From NCBI RefSeq assembly GCF_000367365.1, contig NZ_BARF01000004.1, positions 1 to 64,000 of the forward strand: a stretch of 64,000 bases of DNA. Reading direction: 5' to 3'. The notes under the pieces were generated by a model. That model had not been told where the DNA came from and did not search any database. It saw nothing but the letters and a program-made list of their open reading frames with translations. Position 1 is the first letter of the stretch; every line of letters begins with the position of its first letter. Positions 8,068-16,232 of this stretch are shown piece after piece. This stretch comes from Streptomyces prunicolor NBRC 13075. GTDB lineage: Bacteria; Actinomycetota; Actinomycetes; Streptomycetales; Streptomycetaceae. The position numbers and the translations under genes are program-made.

Positions 8068-8666
8068 CACTGCCTCGCGGCCCCGACGAGTCCGCGGACG
8101 ACCGTGGCGATCTCCGCGAGGGGAAGGACGTAGTCCGCCGCTCCCGTGTCCACCGCCGCCTGGGGCATTCCCTTGAACTCCGCCGACAGCGGGTCCTCGA
8201 CGATCACCGTGCCCCCGCGCGACTTGACGACGTCGACCCCCGTCGCGCCGTCGCTGCCGGTCCCGGTGAGCACGCAGGCGATCGCCCGCGGTCCGTAGGC
8301 CCCGGCGACCGATTCGAAGAGGAGGTCGGCGGAGGGCCGTACGAAGTGGACGAGCTTGGTGTCGGACAGTGTCATCACGCCGTCGGAGTCGATGAGGAGA
8401 TGCCGGTCGGGCGGGGCGATGTACACGGTGCCGGGCAGCGCGCGCTCCTCGGCCTCCGCGAGCTTGACCGGCATGTCGGTACGGCGGGAGAGGACGTCGG
8501 CGATCACCGTCCGGTGCCGTGGGTCGAGGTGCTGGACCACCAGGACCGGTACCGGGAGGTCGGGGTCCAGCATTCCGAGCAGCACGATCAGTCCGTGGAT
8601 GCCGCCCGCGGATGACGCGACAGCGACGATCGCGTATTGGTCCTCGTGGGACTGGTCGGCTGTCAC
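8067..8666 (-). CDS. CheB-type protein-glutamate methylesterase (no receiver domain)
   Basis: 199 aa, only the catalytic domain of CheB. It has Ser19 in ASSAGG, His46 in VVQHLD and Asp139 in TGTGSDGATG, which match the Ser-His-Asp triad of the family, plus the conserved YIAPPDRHLL strand. It would hydrolyse gamma-glutamyl methyl esters or deamidate glutamines, opposing the CheR encoded immediately downstream. No phosphoacceptor receiver domain is present, so it is not controlled by a CheA-type kinase in the classical way. It is the first gene of the operon; the upstream ~340 bp contain two direct copies of aggcgtgtgcat and the palindrome gcatatatgc (8776-8785), possible regulator sites. Confidence 0.87.
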   Translation of the reverse strand: MTADQSHEDQYAIVAVASSAGGIHGLIVLLGMLDPDLPVPVLVVQHLDPRHRTVIADVLSRRTDMPVKLAEAEERALPGTVYIAPPDRHLLIDSDGVMTLSDTKLVHFVRPSADLLFESVAGAYGPRAIACVLTGTGSDGATGVDVVKSRGGTVIVEDPLSAEFKGMPQAAVDTGAADYVLPLAEIATVVRGLVGAARQ

Positions 8667-8853
8667 GCGACGAGCCTAGCGGAGGCGCCACCAGGTGGCG
8701 GGGCCGTGAGGGGGTCGGCGGACGGACGGGAGAAGGGTTCCCGTCTCCTTTCTTTCAGCCGCCTCAGAGGCGTGTGCATATATGCGAGAAAGGCGTGTGC
8801 ATTCAACGTCAAGACCTCATCCCGAATATCACTCCAACGGGGCATCCTGCCCT

Positions 8854-8881
8854 ATGAATAAGGGCATACGTCCTTATTCAT
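8854..8881. promoter_or_regulatory. Perfect 10-bp AT-rich inverted repeat between cheB-like and STAS genes
   Basis: Arms atgaataagg (8854-8863) and ccttattcat (8872-8881) flank an 8-nt spacer. In this GC-rich genome such an AT-rich dyad is striking. It lies in the 337-bp divergent gap (8667-9003), ~120 bp upstream of the STAS gene, and lacks a T-run, so an operator is more likely than a terminator. The rest of the gap holds no gene I can support. Confidence 0.6.
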
Positions 8882-9003
8882 GATCTGCACTCGATCTAGG
8901 ATTCCCTTGTCTCGTCACCCCTGCTCCCGGTGGCCGTGAACCCCTGTCGTCATCCGCCCGGGGACCGGTGCGGACAGCCCGCTGAATTCACGGTGATGTC
9001 TCC

Positions 9004-9375
9004 ATGCCCCGGGAAACCCCTCCGCCCATTCGATACGTCCGCGTCTACCGGACACCAGGGCGCACCGTCGTCGAACTCCACGGCGCGATCGACATCGCCG
9101 CCGCCCTTCACCTCACTCCGGAACTCGACGCGGCGACGGACGGCCCGAATCCCTCGGTGGTGATCGACCTGACCCCCGTCGAGTTCATGGACTGCTCCGG
9201 GCTGAGGCTGCTGTGCCGTGCTCGGCTGCGCGTCGAGGAACGGGAGGGGCAACTGACGCTCGTCTGCCCCCAGCCCATGATCCGCAAGATGCTTCGGATC
9301 ACGGACCTCAGCCGGCTCTTCACCCTGGCGGCCGGCCTGGACGAGGCGCTCGGCCGGCATGCGTCCGCGAGCTGA
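9004..9375 (+). CDS. STAS-domain anti-sigma factor antagonist
   Basis: 123 aa, a single STAS domain. It has VVELHGAIDIAAA, the core strand VVIDLTPVEFMDCSGLRLL with the phosphoacceptor Ser in DCSGL, and a following helix. SpoIIAA/RsbV-type proteins bind and sequester an anti-sigma kinase when unphosphorylated, freeing a sigma factor. No anti-sigma kinase or sigma gene is adjacent, so its partner is encoded elsewhere. ATG 9004 is the only reasonable start, although the ribosome-binding site is weak. It is preceded by the AT-rich inverted repeat and followed by an oxidoreductase relic on the other strand. Confidence 0.85.
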   Translation: MPRETPPPIRYVRVYRTPGRTVVELHGAIDIAAALHLTPELDAATDGPNPSVVIDLTPVEFMDCSGLRLLCRARLRVEEREGQLTLVCPQPMIRKMLRITDLSRLFTLAAGLDEALGRHASAS

Positions 9376-9384
9376 CGCACCTTT

Positions 9385-9665
9385 CCTGCCGGTCGGGACA
9401 CCCGCCCGAGGTCCTGCCGCACGATCGTCCGCATGCTGTGTTCCGCCGGTGCGGCGATCGTCCTGGACGGATCGCACGCGCCGGTGGAGCCCGGGATGAG
9501 GGCGCCGTCCAGGACGTAGAGGCCCTTCTGGCCGAGGGCGCGGCCGGTGAGGTCGACGGCGTCTCCGAACGGAACACCGCCCGTCGAGTGCCGGGTGGAC
9601 TCCGCCTGCGCGAGACAGGTGACGTCGATGAAGTGCTTGCCGCCGCGCCGAGTGCGGTCGCGGCG
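9385..9665 (-). pseudogene. C-terminal relic of a GMC-type oxidoreductase
   Basis: Reading the minus strand gives GGVPFGDAVDLTGRALGQ, GLYVLDGALIPGSTGAC and DPSRTIAAPAEHSMRTIVRQD. This is the C-terminal signature of FAD-dependent GMC/cholesterol-oxidase-like enzymes (HPLGG, then LYVxDGALIPGSTG, then NPSxTIAALAE). The N-terminal FAD-binding part is absent. The frame has no start or natural stop and runs on into the antisense of the STAS gene. Consensus residues have changed (HS for HP before GG, D for N, R for M). It is a decayed fragment. Confidence 0.7.
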
Positions 9666-9818
9666 AGCGGTCTGCGGCGGCTGAGGCCGGGCGTGGGGAT
9701 GCGGCTGGGTGTGGCGGTTCGGGGTGAGTCCGCCTGATGTCCCGTGAATCCGATCACCCCCAAGTGCCGGATCTGTACACTCCGTTACCCGTCAGAACCG
9801 TGATCGAGGGGTGGGACG

Positions 9819-11768
9819 GTGCCGGTGACACCAGCGGCCGGGGACAGAGTCGACGGCCGGTATCTCCTGCACGAGCCCATCGGCACCGGCGGCATGGGCG
9901 TCGTGTGGCGGGCGTGGGACGAGCGGCTGCAACGGTGGGTCGCGGTCAAGTGCGCGCGCCTGGACGACGATCGGGCCACCCGACGGCTCATGGGTGAGGC
10001 GCGCAACGCGGGGCGGCTGCACCACCCGAACATCGTCGCCGTCTTCGACTTCGTCGACGAGGGTGCCATCTGCTGGATCGTCATGGAGTACGTCCCCTCC
10101 CGCAGCCTCGCCCAACTCATGGCGGAGCGCGGCCCGTTGGCGCCCGAGGAGGCCGGGTCGATCGGCTGCCAGATCGCGGACGCGCTGGTGAAGTCGCATC
10201 ACGCGGGCGTGGTGCACGGCGATGTGACCCCGGAGAACATCCTCGTCACCGACGAAGGCGTCGCCAGGCTCACCGACTTCGGGATCTCCCGTGCCCTGTG
10301 GAACGACGTCACGCAGAGCACGACGGGCAGCGTGCGCGGCAAACCCCGTTATCTGGCCCCCGAGGTGGCCAAGGGGCAGCCGCTCGGGCAGAAGGCGGAC
10401 GTGTTCTCCCTGGGCGCCTCGCTGTTCGCGGCGGTCGAGGGGCAGTCGCCGTACGGCGAGGCCGAGCACCTGATGACGTATCTGACCCGGGCCGTCCAGG
10501 GCCAGCTGGAGACCGCGCACCGGGCCGGGCAACTGACCGAGCCGCTGGCCGCGTTGCTGGAGGTGGAGCCCCGGAACAGACCCGAGGCCACGCGGGCGCT
10601 CGAACTGCTGCGGCAGGCCACCCCGCCGCCCGCGCACGTCCAGGACCGGCTCGACCGCAGCACGCTCGAACTCACCTCCCGGACCATGCGGTTGGGAGGC
10701 GTCGTACGCGCTGCCAAGGACGGCCTCACGGTCCCGGTGCCCCGCCGTCGCGCCCTGGCGATCGCGGCCGTGGCGGTGGTCACGGGCGGTGCGCTCGCGG
10801 CCGGGCTCGTCCTCCTCGCCCCCTGGGACTCGCGGGGCGCGGACGGCAAGGACACCGTCGGCTCCGACGCGAAGCCCTCGGCCACGGCATCGGCGCGGGC
10901 CGGAACCATCGGCGACGAACGTACCGCCGACCCCTGCGGACTGATCGACGCCGCCTCGCTGAGCCGCTTCGGTACCACCGTGCTGGACCCGGACTACGGC
11001 GACATCGACCGGTGCGACGTCATCCTGCTCAACAACGGCGGCAAGGACAACGCCGGCGTGCAGGTCAACCTCGACTCCGACAGGGACAAGTTCGACGACA
11101 TCGAGTCCACCCAGCTGGTCCCCGACACCGACCTCACGCGGGTGGCGATCAAGCGGAACGGGGTGTTCTGCGAACGGGCCGTCCTGACCCCCGACGGCAA
11201 GCAGATCCGCGTCATCGGGCAGCAGTTCGACACGAAGACGGCGCCCGACCCGTGCCAGATGGCCGACACCGCCACCGATCACGTGGTCAGCGTGCTGGCC
11301 CACGGTCCGGTGCCCCGGCGCACGGTGGCGTGGCCCAAGTGGTCCCTGGCCAACCTCAATGCCTGCTCGCTGCTCGACGCCGACGAACTCAAGCGGCTGC
11401 CCGGCGTCCAATTCGACAACGAGGACCACGGGTTCGGCTCCTGGAACTGCGACTGGTCCAGCGACGGCGACGGCGACCGCGAGGTGGAGATCCGGTTCAC
11501 CCGGGACAGCTCGCTGGACAGCGACGACGGAACGGTGGTGAACGTCGCCGGCACCAAGAGCTACTACCAACCGAACGACGAAGAGGACGACAGCTGCACC
11601 GTACGGACCCCACACCGCGTCTACACGGACTCCGTCGGCGAGCGGACCGTCGAGATCCTCCAGCTGATCGTCTACGCGCCGGAGTCGAGCAAGCAACTGT
11701 GCGACAGCGCGGCGGAGTTCGCGGCCGTTGTCGTGAAGAACATCGCGAAGGAACAGGCGGAGCGGTGA
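9819..11768 (+). CDS. Membrane Ser/Thr protein kinase (non-RD, HGD type)
   Basis: 649 aa from GTG 9819 (gagggg 7 nt upstream). Kinase domain covers residues ~12-265: Gly loop IGTGGMGVVW, VAVK Lys44, catalytic loop VVHGDVTPEN (His133, Asp135), DFG Asp153, and a P+1/APE region (RYLAPEV). The catalytic loop has Gly instead of Arg before Asp and Thr in place of the usual Lys (HGDVTPEN versus HRDLKPEN), so this is a non-RD kinase. A single membrane helix (~311-333) follows a basic RRR. The extracellular part (~335-649) is Cys- and Asp-rich with two related halves (PCGLIDAASLSRFG, NACSLLDADELKRL), resembling DUF3558-like sensor domains. It is coupled to the FHA gene (1-nt gap), the probable substrate or reader. 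Confidence 0.88.
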   Translation: MPVTPAAGDRVDGRYLLHEPIGTGGMGVVWRAWDERLQRWVAVKCARLDDDRATRRLMGEARNAGRLHHPNIVAVFDFVDEGAICWIVMEYVPSRSLAQLMAERGPLAPEEAGSIGCQIADALVKSHHAGVVHGDVTPENILVTDEGVARLTDFGISRALWNDVTQSTTGSVRGKPRYLAPEVAKGQPLGQKADVFSLGASLFAAVEGQSPYGEAEHLMTYLTRAVQGQLETAHRAGQLTEPLAALLEVEPRNRPEATRALELLRQATPPPAHVQDRLDRSTLELTSRTMRLGGVVRAAKDGLTVPVPRRRALAIAAVAVVTGGALAAGLVLLAPWDSRGADGKDTVGSDAKPSATASARAGTIGDERTADPCGLIDAASLSRFGTTVLDPDYGDIDRCDVILLNNGGKDNAGVQVNLDSDRDKFDDIESTQLVPDTDLTRVAIKRNGVFCERAVLTPDGKQIRVIGQQFDTKTAPDPCQMADTATDHVVSVLAHGPVPRRTVAWPKWSLANLNACSLLDADELKRLPGVQFDNEDHGFGSWNCDWSSDGDGDREVEIRFTRDSSLDSDDGTVVNVAGTKSYYQPNDEEDDSCTVRTPHRVYTDSVGERTVEILQLIVYAPESSKQLCDSAAEFAAVVVKNIAKEQAER

Positions 11769-11769
11769 C

Positions 11770-12636
11770 ATGACGCCACCGGGAAACCCCGACACCCCGC
11801 CGGGAACCCCCGACACCCCGCCGGGAACCCCCGACGCCCCGCGGGGAGCATCCGATCCCCTGGAGGGCGGCCGACGCCTGCCCGCCTCCCACGGCAGCCT
11901 CGCCCGGGGCGCGTCCGCGCCGCTGCCCGGCACGCTCTTCGCGCTCGCGCTGACCGGCGGCATGACGCTGGGTCCCGGCGACGGCCGCGAGGTCCTGTTC
12001 GGCCGCAACCGGCCCGAGGTACATGTCTGCGTCGGCGAGGACGACCCCCAAGTCAGCCGCCACCAGGGCACGTTGACCCACCGAGCCGGCCGCTGGTGGG
12101 TGAGCAACGTCGGACGGCTGCCGCTCCGCAGCGCCGGCGGCCGACTGCTGTTCCGGAACGAGGATCCCCTGCCGCTGGACACCGGCTACACTCCGCTGTT
12201 CGCCGGTGGTTCCCGTGGCCGCGAGCACCTGCTGGAGGTCTTCGTCACCGGCCCCGAGGGGCTACGGCCGCAGCCCCGGCACGAGGACGTCACCCGGCCG
12301 CCCCGGGTGTGGGTGCTCACCGAACAGGAGAAGCTCGCCCTCGTCGTCCTCGGCCGACGCTATCTGCTGCACGAACCCCGGCCGCAGCCGCTCACCTGGC
12401 GGCAGACCGCCGCCGAACTCGGCGAGGTGCAGCCCGGCGCCGGCTGGACCGACAAGCGCGTCGAGCACCTGGTCAACGGCGTGCGCACCCGCCTCTCCCG
12501 CGACGGCGTGCCCTGGCTGACCCGCGAGGAACTCGGCGAACCGGTCGGCAACGCCCTCAACGACCATCTGATCCGGGCCCTGTTGGCGTCGACGACGCTC
12601 GTCCCGATGGACCTGGCACTGATCGACGCCGCTTGA
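11770..12636 (+). CDS. FHA-domain protein with C-terminal winged-helix-like region
   Basis: 288 aa. The N-terminus has three 7-residue units (GTPDTPP) from a 21-bp tandem repeat at 11781-11843. Residues ~65-160 form a forkhead-associated fold: VLFGRNRPEVHV, DPQVSRHQGTL, WWVSNVGRLPL. FHA domains bind phosphothreonine. The C-terminal part has a helix-turn-helix-like stretch (TWRQTAAELGEV, then DKRVEHLVNGVRTRLSRDG) that could bind DNA or act as an effector. The start is 1 nt after the kinase stop, so the pair is co-translated. A simple model is a membrane kinase whose phosphorylated product is recognised by this cytoplasmic FHA regulator. Target genes are unknown. Confidence 0.82.
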   Translation: MTPPGNPDTPPGTPDTPPGTPDAPRGASDPLEGGRRLPASHGSLARGASAPLPGTLFALALTGGMTLGPGDGREVLFGRNRPEVHVCVGEDDPQVSRHQGTLTHRAGRWWVSNVGRLPLRSAGGRLLFRNEDPLPLDTGYTPLFAGGSRGREHLLEVFVTGPEGLRPQPRHEDVTRPPRVWVLTEQEKLALVVLGRRYLLHEPRPQPLTWRQTAAELGEVQPGAGWTDKRVEHLVNGVRTRLSRDGVPWLTREELGEPVGNALNDHLIRALLASTTLVPMDLALIDAA

Positions 12637-12783
12637 CGTCCGGTCCGGGCGGGGGCGGGCGGGGACGGGGGGCGGCGGCCGGTCCCCCGATCCGGCCGCC
12701 TGGTCTCTTCTCGCTCGTCCCCGCCATCGGCTGCTCCTCCCCGTCGTACCGGCAGCCGTCAGCTTGGTACGACCGGCCCGGGA

Positions 12784-12817
12784 CCCCTCCCGAGAGCAGG
12801 GGGCAGGGTGGGAGGGG
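12784..12817. terminator. Possible hairpin terminator between convergent genes
   Basis: Arms cccctccc (12784-12791) and gggagggg (12810-12817) with an 18-nt loop lie between the stops of the FHA gene and the lipase gene. GC-rich stem with no U-tract, as is common in Streptomyces. Weak evidence. Confidence 0.4.
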
Positions 12818-12826
12818 AGGGGAGGG

Positions 12827-14179
12827 TCAAGGCTGTACGGGCATGGTCCAGCAGTTGGAGCGGGTCGGCTTGCCCGCGAGGCGGTCGGTGAGCCAGGAGA
12901 TGGCGGCGCCCTGGTCGGTGAGGAGCGGCGCGAAGTGGTTGAGGAGCGCGCTGCCGACACCGGGCAGGACGACGGCCTTGTACGTGACGTCGGCGCCCTT
13001 CGCGCACCAGTCGAGGGCGAGTTGGCGGGCTTGGGCGTGCGGGACGAGGTTGTCGCTGACGCCGGTGGCGAGGCGGACGGGGCCGGACGGTTTCAGCGTG
13101 CCGATGCGCTGCTCGTCAAGGAAGGCCCGTAGCGCGGGAGTTGAGGCGATGATGTCGCTGATGGACTCCCCGTCGGTGGTCCAACTGCTGCTCTGTGTAT
13201 AGCCGTAGCCGAACAGTGCGTCGCCGACGCACATCGTCGACAGGTCGGTGAGCGCGGCCTTCCCGGCGTCGTTGAGATGCGCCTCGGCGAGTGGCTTCAG
13301 GGCCGGGTCGGACTGCAGGAACCCGTTGAGGGACCAGCCCAGCGCGCCCGCGAGTTCGCTGCCGTCGATGGCCTTGGTGACGGAGGTGAGATCGGCGGGC
13401 GGGGCTCCGGCGTAGGTCCCGGCGAGGGTGACGTCGGGGGCGTAGGAGGCCTGGAGTTCGGCGGCCGCGGCGGTGGCTCCGCCGCCCTGGCTGTACCCGT
13501 AGAGCCCGACGGGGGAGTCGGCGGTGACCGAGGCGCCGGTCACCGAACGGGCCGCGCGTACGGCGTCCAGCACCGCGTGCGCCTCGTCGATCCGGTTGAC
13601 GTAGGTGTGCAGCCGGTCCGTGGCGCCGAGTCCGACGTAGTCGGTGACGACGACGGCGACGCCCTTGGCGAGGAGGCGGTAGATCGCCAGATCCTCGTAA
13701 CCGACGGAAAGCGTCTGGCTGTTGAGGGACAGCGGATGCTCAAGCCCCATGGACGCGGAGCACTGGTCGCCCTGTCCGAGGGTGCCGGGGGCGAGGGCGA
13801 CGAGGGGGCGCGGGCCGTCGCCGGTCCAGTCGGCGGACGGCTCGATGTAGGCACCGGTGACGGCGACGGGCTGCCCGTTCGAGTCGGTGGACTTGTACAT
13901 CAGCCGGGTCGCGGTACCGGGCAGGGTGCTGCCGTCGAGTCCGGGCAGGCTCAGGGCGAGGGGGAGGGGCTCGCTGCGGATGAGGGTGCCGTCGGAGGTG
14001 GGGAGGGAGGTGGGCGAGTTGTAGAACTCGGGGATGGTGACGCCTCTGGAGACGATCTCGTCCGAGGCGGTTGCGGCGGTGGCGGTCGTGAGGGCGAGGC
14101 ACTGGGCGCCGAGACAGGCGGTGGCGGTGAGTGCGGCGGCGAGCAGGCTTCGTTTGCGTGCGGGCATGCGTGCGGGCAT
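12827..14179 (-). CDS. Secreted lipase / alpha-beta hydrolase (LIP family)
   Basis: 450 aa with a Sec signal peptide: basic MPARMPARKR, hydrophobic core, likely cleavage after TATAATA (~residue 37). The mature part is an alpha/beta hydrolase of the secretory-lipase (PF03583-like) type: VVVTDYVGLGATDRLHTY, nucleophile elbow GLYGYSQGGGA, acid region SDNLVPHAQA, and His in ALLNHFAPL. Several Cys residues could form disulfides. A strong Shine-Dalgarno (aggagg) precedes the ATG at 14179; a second in-frame ATG four codons on is an alternative. Expected to hydrolyse acylglycerols or other esters outside the cell. Stands alone, convergent with the FHA gene. Confidence 0.85.
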   Translation of the reverse strand: MPARMPARKRSLLAAALTATACLGAQCLALTTATAATASDEIVSRGVTIPEFYNSPTSLPTSDGTLIRSEPLPLALSLPGLDGSTLPGTATRLMYKSTDSNGQPVAVTGAYIEPSADWTGDGPRPLVALAPGTLGQGDQCSASMGLEHPLSLNSQTLSVGYEDLAIYRLLAKGVAVVVTDYVGLGATDRLHTYVNRIDEAHAVLDAVRAARSVTGASVTADSPVGLYGYSQGGGATAAAAELQASYAPDVTLAGTYAGAPPADLTSVTKAIDGSELAGALGWSLNGFLQSDPALKPLAEAHLNDAGKAALTDLSTMCVGDALFGYGYTQSSSWTTDGESISDIIASTPALRAFLDEQRIGTLKPSGPVRLATGVSDNLVPHAQARQLALDWCAKGADVTYKAVVLPGVGSALLNHFAPLLTDQGAAISWLTDRLAGKPTRSNCWTMPVQP

Positions 14180-14326
14180 GGCGAACCTCCTGTGGAGCGG
14201 CCGTCCGGAGAATGGTTCGCCTGGAACTTACCTGCGGGTAAGTTACTCGTGATACCTGTCGGTAGGTTACGTTTCGGTAATGTGACGGACTGTCGGCTGA
14301 TTCTGTGAGTCGCTACCGGTCGGCCA

Positions 14327-14560
14327 TCAGTCCGCCGCCGTTGCCACCGCCACCGCCACCGCCACCGCCACCGCCACCGCCACCGCCACCGCCACCGCCA
14401 CCGCCACCAGCTCCAGGAACCCGGCGACGGCCTGCGGCTCGCTCACCATCAGGTCGTGGCCGGTGTCGATGTCCCACAACCGCCCGGCCGCGCGCGCCGG
14501 TTCGAGGTCCGCCGGATCGCGGTACGGCAGCGTCGAGGTGCAGACGATCTGGGATCGGTC
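14327..14560 (-). pseudogene. C-terminal relic of an alpha/beta hydrolase ending in a VA repeat
   Basis: The minus strand reads STLPYRDPADLEPARAAGRLWD, DTGHDLMVSEPQAVAGFLE and then (VA)n. The TGHDLMxSEPxxVAxFL segment is the typical catalytic-His region and last helix of an alpha/beta hydrolase. No upstream body of the protein exists; the region upstream is the start of the epoxide-hydrolase-like gene on the other strand. The tail runs through a GCCACC microsatellite. A truncated, non-functional remnant. Confidence 0.6.
14343..14408 (+). repeat. Hexanucleotide microsatellite, 11 perfect GCCACC units
   Basis: Eleven uninterrupted copies of gccacc (66 bp). On + it gives Pro-rich/Ala-Thr-type reading, on minus a Val-Ala repeat at the end of the hydrolase relic. 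Perfect units imply recent slippage and predict length variation between strains. Confidence 0.95.
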
Positions 14561-14577
14561 GTCGTTACGGTGGGGGC

Positions 14578-15573
14578 ATGACCGACGCCGCCATCCCCCC
14601 GAACGGCTCGCCCGACGACCAGAACCGCATCGCCGACCCCGACCGTGACCCCGACCCTGACCACGTCCCCGGGCTACCACTGCGCGACCTCCCCGGCTTC
14701 ACCCACCGCTGGGTCGACGCGGACGGAATCCGGCTGCACGCCGTGGAAGGCGGACAGCCGAGCGCTCCTACGGTCGTGCTGCTCGCCGGATTCCCGCAGA
14801 CCTGGTGGGCCTGGCACAAGGTGATGCCGCGCCTCGCCGAGCGCTTCCACGTGATCGCGGTCGACCTGCCGGGACAGGGCCACTCCGACCGACCCCAGCA
14901 GGGCTACGACACCCACACCCTCGCCTCGCGCGTCCAGGCCGCGCTGACCGCGCTCGACGTGCCGAAGTACTGGCTCGCCGCCCATGACATCGGAGCCTGC
15001 GTCGCCTTCTCGCTCGCCGTGAAGTACCAGGACCGCCTGCACGGCGTCGCCCTGCTCGACGCCGGCATCCCCGGGATCACCCTCCCGGACAGCATCCCCA
15101 CGGACCCCGAACGAGCCTGGAAAACCTGGCACTTGGCGTTCCACCTGGTGCCCGACCTGCCCGAGACCCTGATCACCGGCCGCGAACGGGACTACGTGGG
15201 CTGGTTCTTGAGGGCCAAGACGCTGTCCCCGGACACGTTCGACAGCGCCGACATCGACCACTACGCCGCGTCGATCGCAGCTGAGGGAGGCCTCCGAGCA
15301 GCCCTCGGCTACTTCCGCGAAGCCGAGGAATCGGGCCGCAAGAACCGTGCCGCCCTCACCTCCGCGGACGGGCAGGGCCACTTGACCCTCCCGGTCCTGG
15401 GGATCTCCAGCTCCCACGGCTCGATCCCCGACATGGCCGCCTCCCTCAGCCCCTGGGCGGACAACGTCACCGGCGTCGTCATCCCGCAGGCCGGCCACTT
15501 CATCCCCGATGAGCAACCTGACGCGGTCGCGGGGGCGTTGAGCGCGTTCATCGATCATGTGGGGGGAGAGTAG
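14578..15573 (+). CDS. Epoxide-hydrolase-like alpha/beta hydrolase
   Basis: 331 aa from ATG 14578 (gggg just upstream); the longer in-frame extension reads through the microsatellite and is rejected. Core fold: LLAGFPQTWWAWHKVMPRLA (oxyanion region), VIAVDLPGQGHSDRP, and nucleophile elbow WLAAHDIGACVA. The elbow carries Asp instead of Ser, as in epoxide hydrolases and haloalkane dehalogenases. The catalytic His lies in QAGHFIPDEQP. The first ~30 residues are an Asp/Pro-rich tail. Likely cytoplasmic; opens an epoxide or cleaves a C-halogen bond by an alkyl-enzyme ester. Monocistronic by position. Substrate unknown; fold and nucleophile type are well supported. Confidence 0.82.
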   Translation: MTDAAIPPNGSPDDQNRIADPDRDPDPDHVPGLPLRDLPGFTHRWVDADGIRLHAVEGGQPSAPTVVLLAGFPQTWWAWHKVMPRLAERFHVIAVDLPGQGHSDRPQQGYDTHTLASRVQAALTALDVPKYWLAAHDIGACVAFSLAVKYQDRLHGVALLDAGIPGITLPDSIPTDPERAWKTWHLAFHLVPDLPETLITGRERDYVGWFLRAKTLSPDTFDSADIDHYAASIAAEGGLRAALGYFREAEESGRKNRAALTSADGQGHLTLPVLGISSSHGSIPDMAASLSPWADNVTGVVIPQAGHFIPDEQPDAVAGALSAFIDHVGGE

Positions 15574-15641
15574 AAGGGGTTCCAGCGCGGCACGGCTCTC
15601 GGTCCGCCGGTTTGTCAGTGGCGTCGAATACGTTGTTGAGC

Positions 15642-16193
15642 ATGACTAGTTGGATCCGCTACGGCGTCATGGCATGGATGGCAGAGGACCGGTACGGGGA
15701 AGACGAAACGGTCCTGGTCTACTTCAAGGGGACCGACCGGGCCGCCCTGGCCGAAGGACTGACCGCGCAACACCGCCCGCCCTTCGCCTACGGCAACGCC
15801 ACGGCACCCGGCGACTGGGGCGTGATCGTGCACCACATGTTCAACCCCGCCCGCAACGACTACGAAGGCGTCGACTACCGCAAACTCTGCCCCCAGGGCA
15901 CGGAGTTGATGGTGTTCGTCCCCAACCCGTCCATCGCCAAGGGCCACGGACCGCACGCGTACCACTACAAGGACGGCGAGACCTCGTCCTGCATCGACTA
16001 CGAGGATCCCGGCTACGTCGGGGAGTTCTGGCCCAACAAGATGGCCCCCGTCATCACGGCGGCCGGACTGGACCACAGGAGCGAGACCTACGAGGAGCAG
16101 CTGACCCAGCTGATCAGTGACCACCTGGGGCTGCCCGCGCTGGACCGCGCCACCTTCACGGTGTTCCGCGACCTGATGGACTCCTACTTCTAG
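15642..16193 (+). CDS. Conserved-looking hypothetical protein
   Basis: 183 aa from ATG 15642; TTG 15612 and GTG 15618 are in-frame alternatives. I do not recognise the family. Visible features are a soluble, acidic, aromatic-rich sequence (RYGVMAWMAEDRYGEDETVLVYF; APGDWGVIVHHMFNP; EFWPNKMAPVITAAGLDH), no signal peptide and no membrane helix. GC-ending codon use is typical, so the gene is real. It follows the epoxide-hydrolase-like gene by ~70 bp and is followed by a decayed region. No function is proposed. Confidence 0.65.
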   Translation: MTSWIRYGVMAWMAEDRYGEDETVLVYFKGTDRAALAEGLTAQHRPPFAYGNATAPGDWGVIVHHMFNPARNDYEGVDYRKLCPQGTELMVFVPNPSIAKGHGPHAYHYKDGETSSCIDYEDPGYVGEFWPNKMAPVITAAGLDHRSETYEEQLTQLISDHLGLPALDRATFTVFRDLMDSYF

Positions 16194-16232
16194 AGATCCC
16201 GGCCACACGGCCACGCTCGTCCGCTCAACCCG

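Noticed and set aside
9792-12182. A 796-codon minus-strand frame opposite the kinase
   Set aside because: Antisense shadow of the kinase and FHA genes; no recognisable domain.
14305-14577. A Pro-rich N-terminal extension of the epoxide-hydrolase-like protein
   Set aside because: It is the forward reading of the GCCACC microsatellite; ATG 14578 gives the family-like N-terminus.
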